Source: Antrihabitans stalactiti
GTDB lineage: Bacteria; Actinomycetota; Actinomycetes; Mycobacteriales; Mycobacteriaceae
Direction: 5' to 3'
Length of the DNA stretch: 64,000 bases
Assembly (NCBI RefSeq): GCF_012932915.1
Contig: NZ_VCQU01000004.1
Location: 124,001 to 188,000 of the forward strand
Numbering within the stretch: the stretch's first letter is position 1; the number at the start of each line of letters is the position of its first letter. The notes beneath the pieces were generated by a model. The model was not told the origin of the DNA. It was given only the letters and a program-made list of their open reading frames with translations, and ran no database searches. This document shows positions 42,495 to 52,914 of the stretch, piece after piece. Made by a program: the position numbers and the translations under genes.

Positions 42495-43292
42495 GTGCCC
42501 GACTTCGATGCCTATCAAGCAGATCTCGCACTCGCACTCGCGATTGCCGACGACGCTGACGCGATTACGCGCGACCGGTTCGGTGCCCTCGACCTCCATA
42601 TAGACAACAAGCCAGACCTGACGCCGGTCTCCGACGCCGACCTCGCGGTCGAGCGAGCGGTCCGTGCGGTGCTCGAGGCGGAGCGGCCGGACGACGCCGT
42701 ACTGGGCGAGGAGTTCGGCGGCAACGCGGAATTCACCGGCAGGCAATGGGTTATCGATCCGATCGACGGCACGAAGAATTTCGTACGCGGCGTGCCGATC
42801 TGGGCAACCTTGATCGCACTGTTGGAAGACGGTGTCCCAGTGGTCGGCGTCGTGAGCGCGCCTGCCTTGGTCCGTCGGTGGTGGGCGTCCGCGGGCGCAG
42901 GCGCCTGGAGCAGCTTCGACGGCAATACACCCAAACGTATTTCGGTATCCGGCGTCGCCTCGCTCGACGCGGCAAGTCTCAGCTTCGCCAGCCTGTCCGG
43001 CTGGCGTGACCGTGGACTGCGCGACCAGTTCGTTGCCCTCACCGACGAGGTCTGGCGGGTACGCGGCTACGGCGACATGTTTTCCTACTGCTTGATCGCC
43101 GAGGGCGCGGTCGACGTCGCCGCCGAGCCCGAGCTATCGCTCTGGGATATGGCGCCACTCGACTTGTTGGTCCGCGAAGCCGGCGGGCGCTTCACCTCGT
43201 TGGACGGAACGCCCGGACCGCACGGTGGAAACGCGGTCGCCTCGAACGGCCTTCTCCACGACGAGGTACTCGCGCGCCTCCACCCCTCGTGA
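42495..43292 (+). CDS. hisN: Inositol-monophosphatase-fold histidinol-phosphatase
   Basis: The 265-aa protein carries IMPase metal motifs: [27 protein letters not shown] and [19 protein letters not shown]. In Mycobacterium the gene in the same position (Rv3137, near fadE24-fadE23) is the histidinol-phosphatase HisN of histidine synthesis, which this most resembles. GTG 42495 was chosen; upstream sequence in frame belongs to the divergent gene. Its stop codon lies inside the palindrome at 43281. Confidence 0.88.
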   Translation: MPDFDAYQADLALALAIADDADAITRDRFGALDLHIDNKPDLTPVSDADLAVERAVRAVLEAERPDDAVLGEEFGGNAEFTGRQWVIDPIDGTKNFVRGVPIWATLIALLEDGVPVVGVVSAPALVRRWWASAGAGAWSSFDGNTPKRISVSGVASLDAASLSFASLSGWRDRGLRDQFVALTDEVWRVRGYGDMFSYCLIAEGAVDVAAEPELSLWDMAPLDLLVREAGGRFTSLDGTPGPHGGNAVASNGLLHDEVLARLHPS

Positions 43293-43336
43293 GTCTTTTT
43301 GGAGTCCCTGGACTCCAAAAAGACTCACGAGGGGTG
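43281..43336. terminator. Dispersed palindrome, copy 4 (perfect 27-bp arms)
   Basis: The core GTGAGTCTTTTTGGAGTCC and its exact reverse complement flank CT (43289-43328); CACCCCTC/GAGGGGTG extends each arm to 27 bp. It overlaps the last codons and stop of hisN and ends 4 nt before the stop of the convergent DUF1304 gene, so it serves both. Confidence 0.82.
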
Positions 43337-43340
43337 GGAA

Positions 43341-43709
43341 TTAGAGGACCAGGTAGGCAATCAGCGCAATCAGTGGCGTGATGCCCTGCATGACCGCCGC
43401 GCGGAAGTACTGGGCACCGCCGGTGGAGAGAACGGCCGCTGCGCCGACGATGCTCGCGCACGCGAACAGCACGATCGCGTGGCCCGCGTCGCCGCCGATC
43501 ACCAAGCCGACGACGATGCCGATCGCAAGAAACAAATTGTAGAACCCTTGGTTGAAAGCCATGGGACGCAACACTTCTGCGTCGGCTTGGCTGGCGACCG
43601 AGAAGCGCTTCCACACCTTCGGCTGCGTCCATAGAACGCTCTCCATCACGAAGATGAATACGTGGAGGGCGGCGGCAATGGCTGCAAATACTCCTGCGAC
43701 GATCGGCAT
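43341..43709 (-). CDS. DUF1304 small membrane protein
   Basis: The 122-aa protein has four hydrophobic helices and the DUF1304 pattern: FAAIAAALHVFIFVMESVLW, RPMAFNQGFYNLFLAIGIVV and GGAQYFRAAVMQGITPLIAL. The family is widespread and uncharacterised. It stands alone, convergent with hisN and divergent from the acyl-CoA dehydrogenase operon. Confidence 0.87.
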   Translation of the reverse strand: MPIVAGVFAAIAAALHVFIFVMESVLWTQPKVWKRFSVASQADAEVLRPMAFNQGFYNLFLAIGIVVGLVIGGDAGHAIVLFACASIVGAAAVLSTGGAQYFRAAVMQGITPLIALIAYLVL

Positions 43710-43766
43710 GTGATCAGGGTCTCACACTCGCTTCAAACCCTTGGTGAACTGCTATCGACGCCGTAC

Positions 43767-43782
43767 CTTACTCTGGAGTAAG
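43767..43782. promoter_or_regulatory. Perfect palindrome upstream of the fadE operon
   Basis: CTTACTC-TG-GAGTAAG is a perfect 16-bp inverted repeat, 33 nt before the acyl-CoA dehydrogenase ATG and 58 nt from the divergent DUF1304 start. It has the form of a TetR-type operator; no regulator gene is adjacent, so the binder is encoded elsewhere. Confidence 0.65.
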
Positions 43783-43814
43783 ATAGTCACCGACCACTGA
43801 TCAACGCCGAGAAA

Positions 43815-45218
43815 ATGGTGATCATGAGCAAGCAGAGCGCAACGAAGCGTAGGCCCCGCGATACTTCCGCGGTCAGCCTCAGCAACCACCCGAAGCGGGA
43901 CTGGATGGGTGCCGCAATGCGGGCCCTGACGACAGTCACCGGTTCCGAGCTGGCGGAGAAGTACAACCTCCGCAAGCCCATCAACCGAGTTACCTACGAA
44001 GGCACCAAGACCGGATTCCGCACCCTCGGCGCAGCTACTCGCGCTTTCGAGGCCGTGTCGGGCACCGGCAGCAAGCCGAAGCGGCTCCCCGAGAACGCGT
44101 CGAAGAAGGCCGACTACTTCGACCTCACTCCCGACGACGAGCAGAAGATGATCGTCGAGACGGTGAAGGAATTCTCTGCCGAGATTCTGCGTCCCGCCGC
44201 GTACGACGCCGACCACAACGCAAAGGCACCGGACGACCTGCTCGCCCGTGCGGCCGAACTGGGCATCACGCTGATCAACGTCCCCGAAGAGTTCGAAGGA
44301 GCGGCAAGCGAGCGCGGCGCCGTCACGAACTCCCTTGTTGCCGAGGCACTTGCCCACGGTGACATGGGCCTGGCGCTGCCGATCCTCGCGCCGAACGGTG
44401 TTGCGGTCGCGCTGACGCAGTGGGGTTCGGACGCACAGCAGAAGACGTACCTCCCCTCGTTCGCAGGCGAAAACGTGCCTGCCGCAGCGGTCGTCGTCTC
44501 CGAGCCGCGTGCACTCTTCGACCCGTTCGCGTTGCAGACCAAGGCAGTTCGTTCGCCGAGCGGTTACAAGCTCAACGGTGTCAAGAGCCTCGTGCCCGCC
44601 GCTGCCGACTGCGAACTGTTCATCATCGCAGCCGCGCTCGACGGACGTCCGACGTTCTTCATCGTCGAAGCCAGCGCCAAAGGTCTTGTCGTCGAAGCTG
44701 ATCCGAGCATGGGCGTTCGCGCCGCAGGCCTCGGCCGCTTGATCCTCAACGACGTTGCCGTCACCGAAGCTGCCATCCTCGGCGACGGCGATGCCGATCA
44801 GCGCGCCGGTGAATACGCCGATGCCATCCGCCTCGCCCGCCTCGGTTGGGCGTCGCTCGCGGTCGGCACCAGCCAGGCCGTGCTCGACTACGTCATTCCT
44901 TACGTCAACGAGCGCGAAGCGTTCGGCGAGCCGATCAGCCATCGGCAGGCCGTCGCATTCATGGTGGCCAACATCGCCATCGAGCTCGACGGACTTCGCC
45001 TGGTCACACTGCGCGGCGCTTCGCGTGCCGAGCAAGGACTTTCGTTCGCACGCGAGGCCGCGCTCGCGCGTCGCCTCGCATCCGAGAAGGGCATGCAGAT
45101 CGGCCTCGACGGCGTCCAGCTGCTCGGCGGTCACGGCTACACCAAGGAACATCCGGTGGAGCGCTGGTACCGCGACCTTCGAGCCATCGGCATCGCCGAG
45201 GGCATCGTCCTGATCTGA
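43815..45218 (+). CDS. Acyl-CoA dehydrogenase (FadE24-like)
   Basis: The 467-aa protein has an N-terminal extension (about residues 1-105, basic) before the ACAD core EQKMIVETVKEFSAEILRPA, PEEFEGAASERGAVTNSLVA and LDGVQLLGGHGYTKEHPVERWYRD. Length, extension and its position two genes after hisN and just before another fadE match mycobacterial FadE24 (Rv3139). ATG 43824 is an alternative start. It probably pairs with the next gene as a heteromeric enzyme, since adjacent unlike ACADs in this group often do (inference). Confidence 0.88.
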   Translation: MVIMSKQSATKRRPRDTSAVSLSNHPKRDWMGAAMRALTTVTGSELAEKYNLRKPINRVTYEGTKTGFRTLGAATRAFEAVSGTGSKPKRLPENASKKADYFDLTPDDEQKMIVETVKEFSAEILRPAAYDADHNAKAPDDLLARAAELGITLINVPEEFEGAASERGAVTNSLVAEALAHGDMGLALPILAPNGVAVALTQWGSDAQQKTYLPSFAGENVPAAAVVVSEPRALFDPFALQTKAVRSPSGYKLNGVKSLVPAAADCELFIIAAALDGRPTFFIVEASAKGLVVEADPSMGVRAAGLGRLILNDVAVTEAAILGDGDADQRAGEYADAIRLARLGWASLAVGTSQAVLDYVIPYVNEREAFGEPISHRQAVAFMVANIAIELDGLRLVTLRGASRAEQGLSFAREAALARRLASEKGMQIGLDGVQLLGGHGYTKEHPVERWYRDLRAIGIAEGIVLI

Positions 45219-45245
45219 CCCGGCTGCCCTCAAAGGACTGAATCA

Positions 45246-46475
45246 ATGATCAATCTGGAACTACCCAAGAAGCTGAAGTTCTCAGCCAACCAGGCGCATC
45301 AGGTCGCTGCCGAAATCTTCCGGCCGATCTCGCGCAAGTACGACCTCGGTGAGCACGAGTACCCGGTCGAGCTCGACACCATGGCTGCCATGGTCGAAGG
45401 CCTCGGCGACTCCGGCACCCAGGACATCGGTGGCGCAGCGGGCGGTCGCAGCACCGAAGAAGAAGACAAAAAGCACGCCACGGAGTTGCTCGGTAACTCC
45501 AACGGCGGCAACATGGCTGCCTTGCTCAACGCCCTCGAAACATCTTGGGGCGATGTCGGCCTGATGCTGTCGATCCCCTACCAGGGCCTCGGCAATGCCG
45601 CGATCGCAGCGGTTGCCACCGACGAGCAGCTTTCCCGTTTCGGCAAGGTGTGGGCAGCAATGGCCATCACCGAGCCGAGCTTCGGCTCCGACTCGGCCGC
45701 CGTCACCACCACCGCCGTGCGCGATGGCGACGAGTGGGTCCTCAACGGCGAGAAGATCTTCGTCACCGCTGGTCAGCGCGCCACCCACATCGTGGTGTGG
45801 GCGTCGGTCGACAAGTCCCTCGGCCGTGCGGCGATCAAGTCGTTCGTCGTTCCGAGCGACGCTCCCGGCCTGTCGGTCGCCCGGCTCGAGCACAAGCTCG
45901 GCATCAAGGCCTCCGACACCGCTGTGCTGCTGCTCCAGGATTGCCGCATCCCCGCGGACAACATCCTCGGCAGCCCGGAAGTGAACGTGGAGAAGGGCTT
46001 TGCCGGCGTCATGCAGACGTTCGACAACACCCGTCCCCTCGTTGCAGGCATGGCGGTCGGCGTCGGCCGCGCCGCGCTGGAGGAGCTGCGCAAGATCCTC
46101 GAAGACGCGGGCGTCGAGATCGACTACGACGCACCGGCATACAACCAGCACGCCGCAGCGGCGGAGTACATCCGCCTCGAGGCGGACTGGGAAGCCGCGT
46201 ACCTGCTGTGCTTGCGCGCGACCTGGATGGCCGACAACAAGAAGCCGAACTCGCTCGAGGCTTCGATGTCGAAGGCCAAGGCAGGCCGCATGGGCACCGA
46301 CGTCACGCTGAAGGCTGTCGAACTGGCCGGCGCCACTGGCTACTCGGAGCGGACGCTGCTCGAGAAGTGGGCACGCGACAGCAAGATCCTCGACATCTTC
46401 GAGGGCACGCAGCAGATCCAGCAGCTGATCGTCGCTCGCCGGATTCTCGGCAAGAGCTCCGCCCAGCTGAAATAG
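45246..46475 (+). CDS. Acyl-CoA dehydrogenase (FadE23-like)
   Basis: The 409-aa protein starts MINLELPKKLKFSANQAHQV; the core shows [20 protein letters not shown] (FAD loop), EWVLNGEKIFVTAGQRATHI and the C-terminal FEGTQQIQQLIVARRILGKS. It follows the FadE24-like gene by 27 nt, the order known from Mycobacterium. A strong hairpin terminator follows, so the synthetase genes downstream likely have a separate promoter. Confidence 0.9.
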   Translation: MINLELPKKLKFSANQAHQVAAEIFRPISRKYDLGEHEYPVELDTMAAMVEGLGDSGTQDIGGAAGGRSTEEEDKKHATELLGNSNGGNMAALLNALETSWGDVGLMLSIPYQGLGNAAIAAVATDEQLSRFGKVWAAMAITEPSFGSDSAAVTTTAVRDGDEWVLNGEKIFVTAGQRATHIVVWASVDKSLGRAAIKSFVVPSDAPGLSVARLEHKLGIKASDTAVLLLQDCRIPADNILGSPEVNVEKGFAGVMQTFDNTRPLVAGMAVGVGRAALEELRKILEDAGVEIDYDAPAYNQHAAAAEYIRLEADWEAAYLLCLRATWMADNKKPNSLEASMSKAKAGRMGTDVTLKAVELAGATGYSERTLLEKWARDSKILDIFEGTQQIQQLIVARRILGKSSAQLK

Positions 46476-46499
46476 GACTCAGCCGAAGTAGTAGCAGTA

Positions 46500-46540
46500 C
46501 CGAGAATCCCGCACGGCACCTTGCTGTGCGGGATTCTCGG
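46500..46540 (+). terminator. Hairpin terminator after the fadE pair
   Basis: CCGAGAATCCCGCACggc and its partner gctGTGCGGGATTCTCGG pair around ACCTT, giving a stem of about 18 bp. It lies 25 nt past the FadE23-like stop, with no long U-run, as common for actinobacterial terminators. Confidence 0.8.
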
Positions 46541-46610
46541 CTGTCGTGGTGCGCCCCTGTTACCCTGCGCGTGAAGGGCAAAGCAGCCCAGCGATCACGA
46601 AAGTTGTGCC

Positions 46611-48257
46611 ATGACACGCGACCTGCGCTCGATCAAGAAGTCACTCAACCTGATTCGCGAGACCGGTGTGGCGGTGAACAGGCTGCGACAGAGCGGCGTC
46701 GTTGATCCGCTTCGGCTGGATATCGCGCTACAGGCCGCGAAGAACGCGGCAACCTACGGTGCTGCAGCCGCGGTCGTCATCAAGGGCGCACGCGTGCACC
46801 CGGACCTCCCCGCCATCGCCGACGAACGTGGCGAATTGACCTACCGCGAGTTCGACGAGCAGTCGAGTGCCCTCGCTCGCGGGTTCGCCAGCCTCGGCCT
46901 CACCGAAGGCTCACGCGTCGGTGTGCTCGCGCGCGACCATCGCGGCTTGTTGTTGACGATGGTCGCGGCAGGCAAGGCGGGCATCCGCCTCGTGCTGATG
47001 AACACCGGATTCGCAAAGCCGCAGTTCGCGGCGGTCGTCGAACGCGAAGGCGTGAAGGCGATGGTTCACGACAGTGAATTCCTCGGCCTGCTCGATGCTC
47101 TTCCTGCCGACCTGCCCCGCGTCATTTCCTGGGTCGACGAGGACGACGCCGTTCCCGAGGGCGCCCACACGATCGAGTCACTGATCAAGGGCCGGCCGGT
47201 CGGTCCGGTACCTGCGCCGAAGACCGTCGGCGGCTTCGTGATCCTCACCAGTGGAACGACCGGATTGCCAAAAGGCGCACCCCGCAACAAGGTCTCCCCG
47301 CTCGCGACCGCGCAGATGGTGGACCGAATCCCGTTCCCGACCAAAGAGACGGTCATGATCGTCTCTCCGATCTTCCACAGCACCGGCCTCGGAACGTGGT
47401 TGGTGACGACCGCGCTATACAACAAGACCGTTGTGCGGCGGCGGTTCAATGCCGAGGCGACGGTCGCGGCAATTGCCGAACAGAAGGCCACCATGCTGGT
47501 CGCCGTGCCGACGATGTTGCATCGCATGATCGAACTGGGCCCCGAAATCCTCGGCAAGTACGACACGTCGTCACTGAAGGTCGTCGTGATCGCCGGTTCC
47601 GCATTGTCACCCGAACTGAGCAACCGTTTCCAGGATGCGTTCGGCGATGTCCTCTACAACCTGTACGGATCCACCGAGGTCGCCGTCGCGACGGTCGCAA
47701 CGCCGGCTGAGCTGCGCAAAGCCCCGGGCACCGCGGGTCGGTCGCCGATCACCTGCGAGGTCGTGCTGTTCGACGACGAGGGCAAGCGTGTGACCGAGAA
47801 GAACAAGGCCGGCCGAATCTTCGTCCGCAGCGGGTCACCGTTCGAGGGCTACACCGACGGCAGGCACAAGCAGATCATCGACGGCTTCATGTCCAGCGGC
47901 GACGTCGGCCATTTCGACGACGACGGATTGCTGTTCGTCGACGGGCGCGACGACGACATGATCGTGTCCGGGGGCGAGAACGTCTTCCCGCTCGAAATCG
48001 AGAACCTGCTCGCCGAACGCGAGGATGTCAACGACGTCGCCGTGGTCGGCGTCGACGACCCAGAATTCGGAAAACGCTTGCGCGCGTTCATCGTTGCCAC
48101 ACCGGACGCCAAGCGGGATGTCGACGAGATCAAGCTGTACGTGCGCGACAACCTCGCCCGCTACAAGGTCCCGCGCGACGTCGTCTTCCTCGACGAACTC
48201 CCCCGCAACGCCACCGGCAAACTCCTGCGCCGGGTACTGGTCGACATGGAGGTTTAG
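46611..48257 (+). CDS. Acyl-CoA synthetase (FadD-type), paralogue A
   Basis: The 548-aa adenylate-forming enzyme activates a carboxylic acid to its CoA ester. Seen: the P-loop ILTSGTTGLPKGAPR, the YGSTEVAVAT A5 motif, DDGLLFVDGRDDDMIVSGGE (A7/A8) and the A10 Lys in LPRNATGKLLRRVL. It lies 135 nt after the fadE pair and shares about the same blocks, position by position, with the next gene. Both have a similar N-terminal region (VRRKRL/LNPLRLD-type helix) before the AMP-binding fold. Confidence 0.92.
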   Translation: MTRDLRSIKKSLNLIRETGVAVNRLRQSGVVDPLRLDIALQAAKNAATYGAAAAVVIKGARVHPDLPAIADERGELTYREFDEQSSALARGFASLGLTEGSRVGVLARDHRGLLLTMVAAGKAGIRLVLMNTGFAKPQFAAVVEREGVKAMVHDSEFLGLLDALPADLPRVISWVDEDDAVPEGAHTIESLIKGRPVGPVPAPKTVGGFVILTSGTTGLPKGAPRNKVSPLATAQMVDRIPFPTKETVMIVSPIFHSTGLGTWLVTTALYNKTVVRRRFNAEATVAAIAEQKATMLVAVPTMLHRMIELGPEILGKYDTSSLKVVVIAGSALSPELSNRFQDAFGDVLYNLYGSTEVAVATVATPAELRKAPGTAGRSPITCEVVLFDDEGKRVTEKNKAGRIFVRSGSPFEGYTDGRHKQIIDGFMSSGDVGHFDDDGLLFVDGRDDDMIVSGGENVFPLEIENLLAEREDVNDVAVVGVDDPEFGKRLRAFIVATPDAKRDVDEIKLYVRDNLARYKVPRDVVFLDELPRNATGKLLRRVLVDMEV

Positions 48258-48317
48258 CGCGCCGTCGGCCGCTGCTAGTCTTCGGATATTCGTTAACCGA
48301 TGACAATGAGGTCACCC

Positions 48318-49963
48318 GTGGCTATCTCTCTGCCGTCACCTACCGATGCTGCCCGCAAGGTCGCTGACCTTGCCATGAGCGTCGAGGTCATGCGCAAACG
48401 CAAGCTCTTCAACCCGCTACGCCTCGACGAAGCCATTCGCTCGTCGATCGACGTCATGCGCTACGGACCGTTTGCCGGAGTCGTCCTGCACGCGGCGCAT
48501 CGCAATCCGTCGGCGCCCGCGATCATCGACGAAATCGGCACGCTGACCTTCAAAGATCTCGACGAGCAGTCCAGCGCACTTGCGCGAGGCCTGCAGGCCG
48601 AGGGCATCACCGAGGGAACGGTCATTGCGGCGCTGTGCCGTGATCACCGCGGCCTCGTGTTGACGATGGTCGCAGCGGGCAAGATCGGCGCCCGGCTGGT
48701 CATGATGAACACCGGGTTCGCGAAGCCGCAGTTCGCCGACGTCACCGCACGCGAAGGCGTCAAGGCCGTGCTGCACGACGGCGAGTTCGTCGGCCTCCTG
48801 GACGCAATCCCGCGCTCGATCCCCCGCTTCCTCACGTGGGTCGACGAGAGCGACGGCGCCGACCCCCGAACGCCGACGATCTACGACCTGATCGGCAAGC
48901 AGTCCCGCGAGAAGGTCAGCGCGCCGGGCAAGCCGGGCGGCATGGTGATCCTGACGAGCGGAACGACGGGAACGCCGAAAGGCGCACCACGCGATCGTGT
49001 TTCGCCGATGCAGTCCGCGCAGTTCCTCGACCGCATCCCGCTACCGTCGAACGAGACGATGTTCATGGCGGCTCCGATCTTCCACGGGACCGGCCTTTCT
49101 CAGTTCACCATCGGCATCGCGCTCGGCAACACCGTCATCCTCAGGCGCAAATTCAATCCGGAGGAGACACTGCGCGGGATCGCGGAGCACCGCGCATCCA
49201 CTCTGGTCGTCGTCCCGACGATGTTGCAGCGCATGATCGACCTCGGCCCCGAGATCCTCGCGAAGTACGACACCTCATCGTTGAAGGTCATCTTCGCCGC
49301 TGGCTCGTCGTTGTCGCCCGACCTCTGCAAGCGGACCGCCGACATCTTCGGTGATGTGCTGTACAACCTCTATGGCTCGACCGAGGTCGCGGTCGCGACG
49401 GTCGCGACTCCGGCCGAACTGAAGAAGGCGCCCGGCACGGTCGGGAAGCCGCCGGTCGGGTGCCGCGTCGTACTGTTCGACGACGAGGGCAAGCGCGTGA
49501 CGAAGGTCGGGGCAGTCGGCCGGATCTTCGTGTCGAGCGGCCTCAGCTTCGGTGGTTACACCGACGGTCGCAACAAGGAAGTCATCGACGGGTTGATGTC
49601 CAGCGGCGACATCGGGCACTTCGACGCAGACGGATTACTGTTCGTCGACGGTCGCGACGACGACATGATCGTCTCCGGCGGCGAGAACGTCTTCCCGCTC
49701 GAGGTCGAGAACCTGCTTGCCGATCGCTCCGACGTGCACGAAGCGGCAGTCATCGGCGTCGACGATCGCGACTTCGGAAAACGCTTGCGCGCCTTCGTCG
49801 TTCCAGGTCCGGACTCGCATCGCGACCCGGAAGAGATCAAGCAGTACGTCAAGGACAATCTCGCTCGCTACAAGGTTCCCCGCGAGGTCGTGTTTCTCGA
49901 CGAGCTTCCTCGCAACGCCACCGGCAAGCTGCTGCGCAAGAACCTCGCGGAAATCGCGATCGA

Positions 49964-49967
<4 letters not shown>
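48318..49967 (+). CDS. Acyl-CoA synthetase (FadD-type), paralogue B
   Basis: From GTG 48318 (GAGG 6 nt upstream) the product is 549 aa. ATG 48300 and 48306 are in frame but lie on or before the SD. Motifs: ILTSGTTGTPKGAPRD, YGSTEVAVAT, DADGLLFVDGRDDDMIVSGG and LPRNATGKLLRK. It is clearly a tandem duplicate of the gene before it, with long identical stretches (SSGDIGHFD/SSGDVGHFD, ENVFPLE). The stop overlaps galK by 4 nt in convergent orientation. Confidence 0.92.
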
Positions 49968-51039
<1,072 letters not shown>

Positions 51040-51043
<4 letters not shown>

Positions 51044-52071
51044 CGCGCCGCTCGCAATTGTGCTGCGACTGCCGCAGGGTCGGTGTCGTTGATGAACGCA
51101 CCCATTGCGGATTCCGACCCAGCCAGGTACTTCAACTTTCCTGGAGCTCGCCGGATCGAGAACAGCTGCATGTGCAGCCACCACGCATCGCGGTGCGTGG
51201 CCGGTGCCTGATTCCACGCGGCGATGTAGGGCATCGACTCGTCGAAGAGCGCCGCGAACCGCTGCAACATATCCAGGTAAAGGTCGGCGAAACCGTCGCG
51301 CTGGCTGTCGTCGAGGTCGGGGATGTCGGCGACTCGGCGGCGCGGAAACAGCTGGACCTCGAAAGGCCAGCGGGCTGCCACGGGCACGAACGCCAGCCAC
51401 TCGTCGTTGGTCGCCACGATCCGGTTCTCGTCGTCACGCTCACGAGCAAGCACGTCCTCGAACAGGTCGCGCCCCGTTTCGCGACGGTGCCGGTCCGCGC
51501 TCACGAGAATCTTCTCCGCACGCGGCGTGATGAACGGGTAGGCATAGATCTGGCCGTGCGGATGGCTGAGCGTGACGCCGATTTCCTCGCCGTGGTTCTC
51601 GAAGCAGAAAACTTGCGCAACGCCGTCACGCGCGGTGAGGTCTGCGGTGCGATCTGCCCACACGTCGACGACCATGCGCGCCCGAGCAAGTCCGAGGGCA
51701 GCAAATGTGGTGTCGTGGGCGCTGGTGAAGCACACGACGTCGCAATGACCTGGCCCACCGGCAAACGCGGAGAACCGATTATCGAACACGACGACCTCGT
51801 AGTCGGGTTCGGGAATCTCCGTCGCGCGCCCAGAAACCGATGGGCATAGAGGACACAGGTCCGTCGACGGTAGGAAAGTGCGCGTTTGGCGGTGAGTCGC
51901 GTGAGTGATCCACTCCCCCGTCAGAGCGTCGAGCGTTGTGTGTGAACGCGATTCGACCGGCGCCAGGTCGCGCGTGTCCGTTGCCGACCGCTCGCGCAGC
52001 TCTGAATCGTAGTAGCGGATCTCGCGTCCATCCGCCAGCGCCCGAACAGTCTTCGCCCACTGCGCTGCCAT
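51040..52071 (-). CDS. galT: Galactose-1-phosphate uridylyltransferase
   Basis: The 343-aa product from ATG 52071 has the zinc-type CPLCP, the FENHGEEIGVTLSHPHGQIY active-site segment with the HPH nucleophile, and the C-terminal HLQ-type WWLHMQLFSI. It exchanges UMP between UDP-glucose and galactose-1-phosphate. galT-galK is a compact two-gene operon; no galE is seen in the window. Confidence 0.94.
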
Positions 52072-52210
52072 GATGCGACAGTACTGTTGGCCGCCGCAGG
52101 ACCCTGACCTGCCCGAAAGTTGTAACAAGACGACTGGTTGACTTGATATCGGTGCTGAACGAGCATCGACATTCACCACGTCCGCGTTGCAGCAGAGGGC
52201 CAGCGTCATT

Positions 52211-52612
52211 GTGATCGAACGGAGAGCTCCACTTCCCGACTCCGCGCAGGGGTATCTCACTGCGCTGCCCGCACTCATCCTGCTCGATCGGCTACCAGTT
52301 GCGACGCTTGCGGTGCGCTACGACGGCACAATCGTCTACGCCAATCCAGCATTCGAGCAGATGCTCGGCTACGAATCGGGAATTCTGACCGATCAACCGA
52401 TCGACGCCGTCCTGGACGATCGACCACCTCGTGCAGCAGGCGGCGGCCTCATCTGTGGCCATTCGGGACGTTTGATCTCGCTTCGACATAGCGACGCAAC
52501 GATAGTTCGGACCGTCGCAAGCGAGTCGGTCATGATGCGCAAAGACGATCCGCTGGCCTTGGTCGTGTTTCACGACATCACCGAACAGCTCTGGACGGTC
52601 GGCGAACACTGA
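52211..52612 (+). CDS. Small PAS-domain protein
   Basis: The product (133 aa from GTG 52211; TTG 52187 is the alternative) is essentially one PAS domain: LLDRLPVATLAVRYDGTIVYANPAFEQMLGYESG, shown here by its core VRYDGTIVYANPAFEQMLGY, and the end ALVVFHDITEQL. There is no kinase, GGDEF or DNA-binding part, so it is a stand-alone sensor, known in mycobacteria and relatives. It is divergent from galT and 300 nt upstream of a flavohaemoglobin gene on the same strand; a functional tie to redox sensing is possible, not shown. Confidence 0.75.
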   Translation: MIERRAPLPDSAQGYLTALPALILLDRLPVATLAVRYDGTIVYANPAFEQMLGYESGILTDQPIDAVLDDRPPRAAGGGLICGHSGRLISLRHSDATIVRTVASESVMMRKDDPLALVVFHDITEQLWTVGEH

Positions 52613-52914
52613 ACTGCCCCAGCAACATTGGGCTCGTGAACAAATCTCTTGCATCGTCCTTGCTGTCCACAGCAAGGGCGGTTTCGCGCGCGTGCGATCG
52701 TGCGTTAGCTGACTCCGCTCTGCATTACAACCCCTGCCGAATAGACCGGCCGGTTTGTTACACCGATAGCGTATCGGTCAGGTCACGAATATGTCACACT
52801 ATTGCGGTAGGTATGGCGTTTGCCATATCTGTACGCAGGAAGTGGTAGCGGCCGAACGAACCGCTTGTCACTTCGGCCCGATGTGGGTGCTCTAGAGCGG
52901 AATGGGGTTCGGCA
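52613..52914. promoter_or_regulatory. 302-nt intergenic region with several palindromes before the flavohaemoglobin gene
   Basis: No gene of convincing coding pattern is visible. The stretch holds three perfect inverted repeats: ACCGGCCGGT (52745-52754), ACCGATA-GCG-TATCGGT (52762-52778) and TATGGC-GTTT-GCCATA (52812-52827). The first two stand 7 nt apart and share the ACCG...CGGT ends, so they may be bound by one regulator of the flavohaemoglobin gene. The region is relatively AT-rich. Confidence 0.55.

Noticed and set aside
43752-45233. 493-codon frame antisense to the FadE24-like gene
   Set aside because: Long antisense frames are an expected by-product of GC-rich third positions; the plus-strand product is a full ACAD with all motifs.
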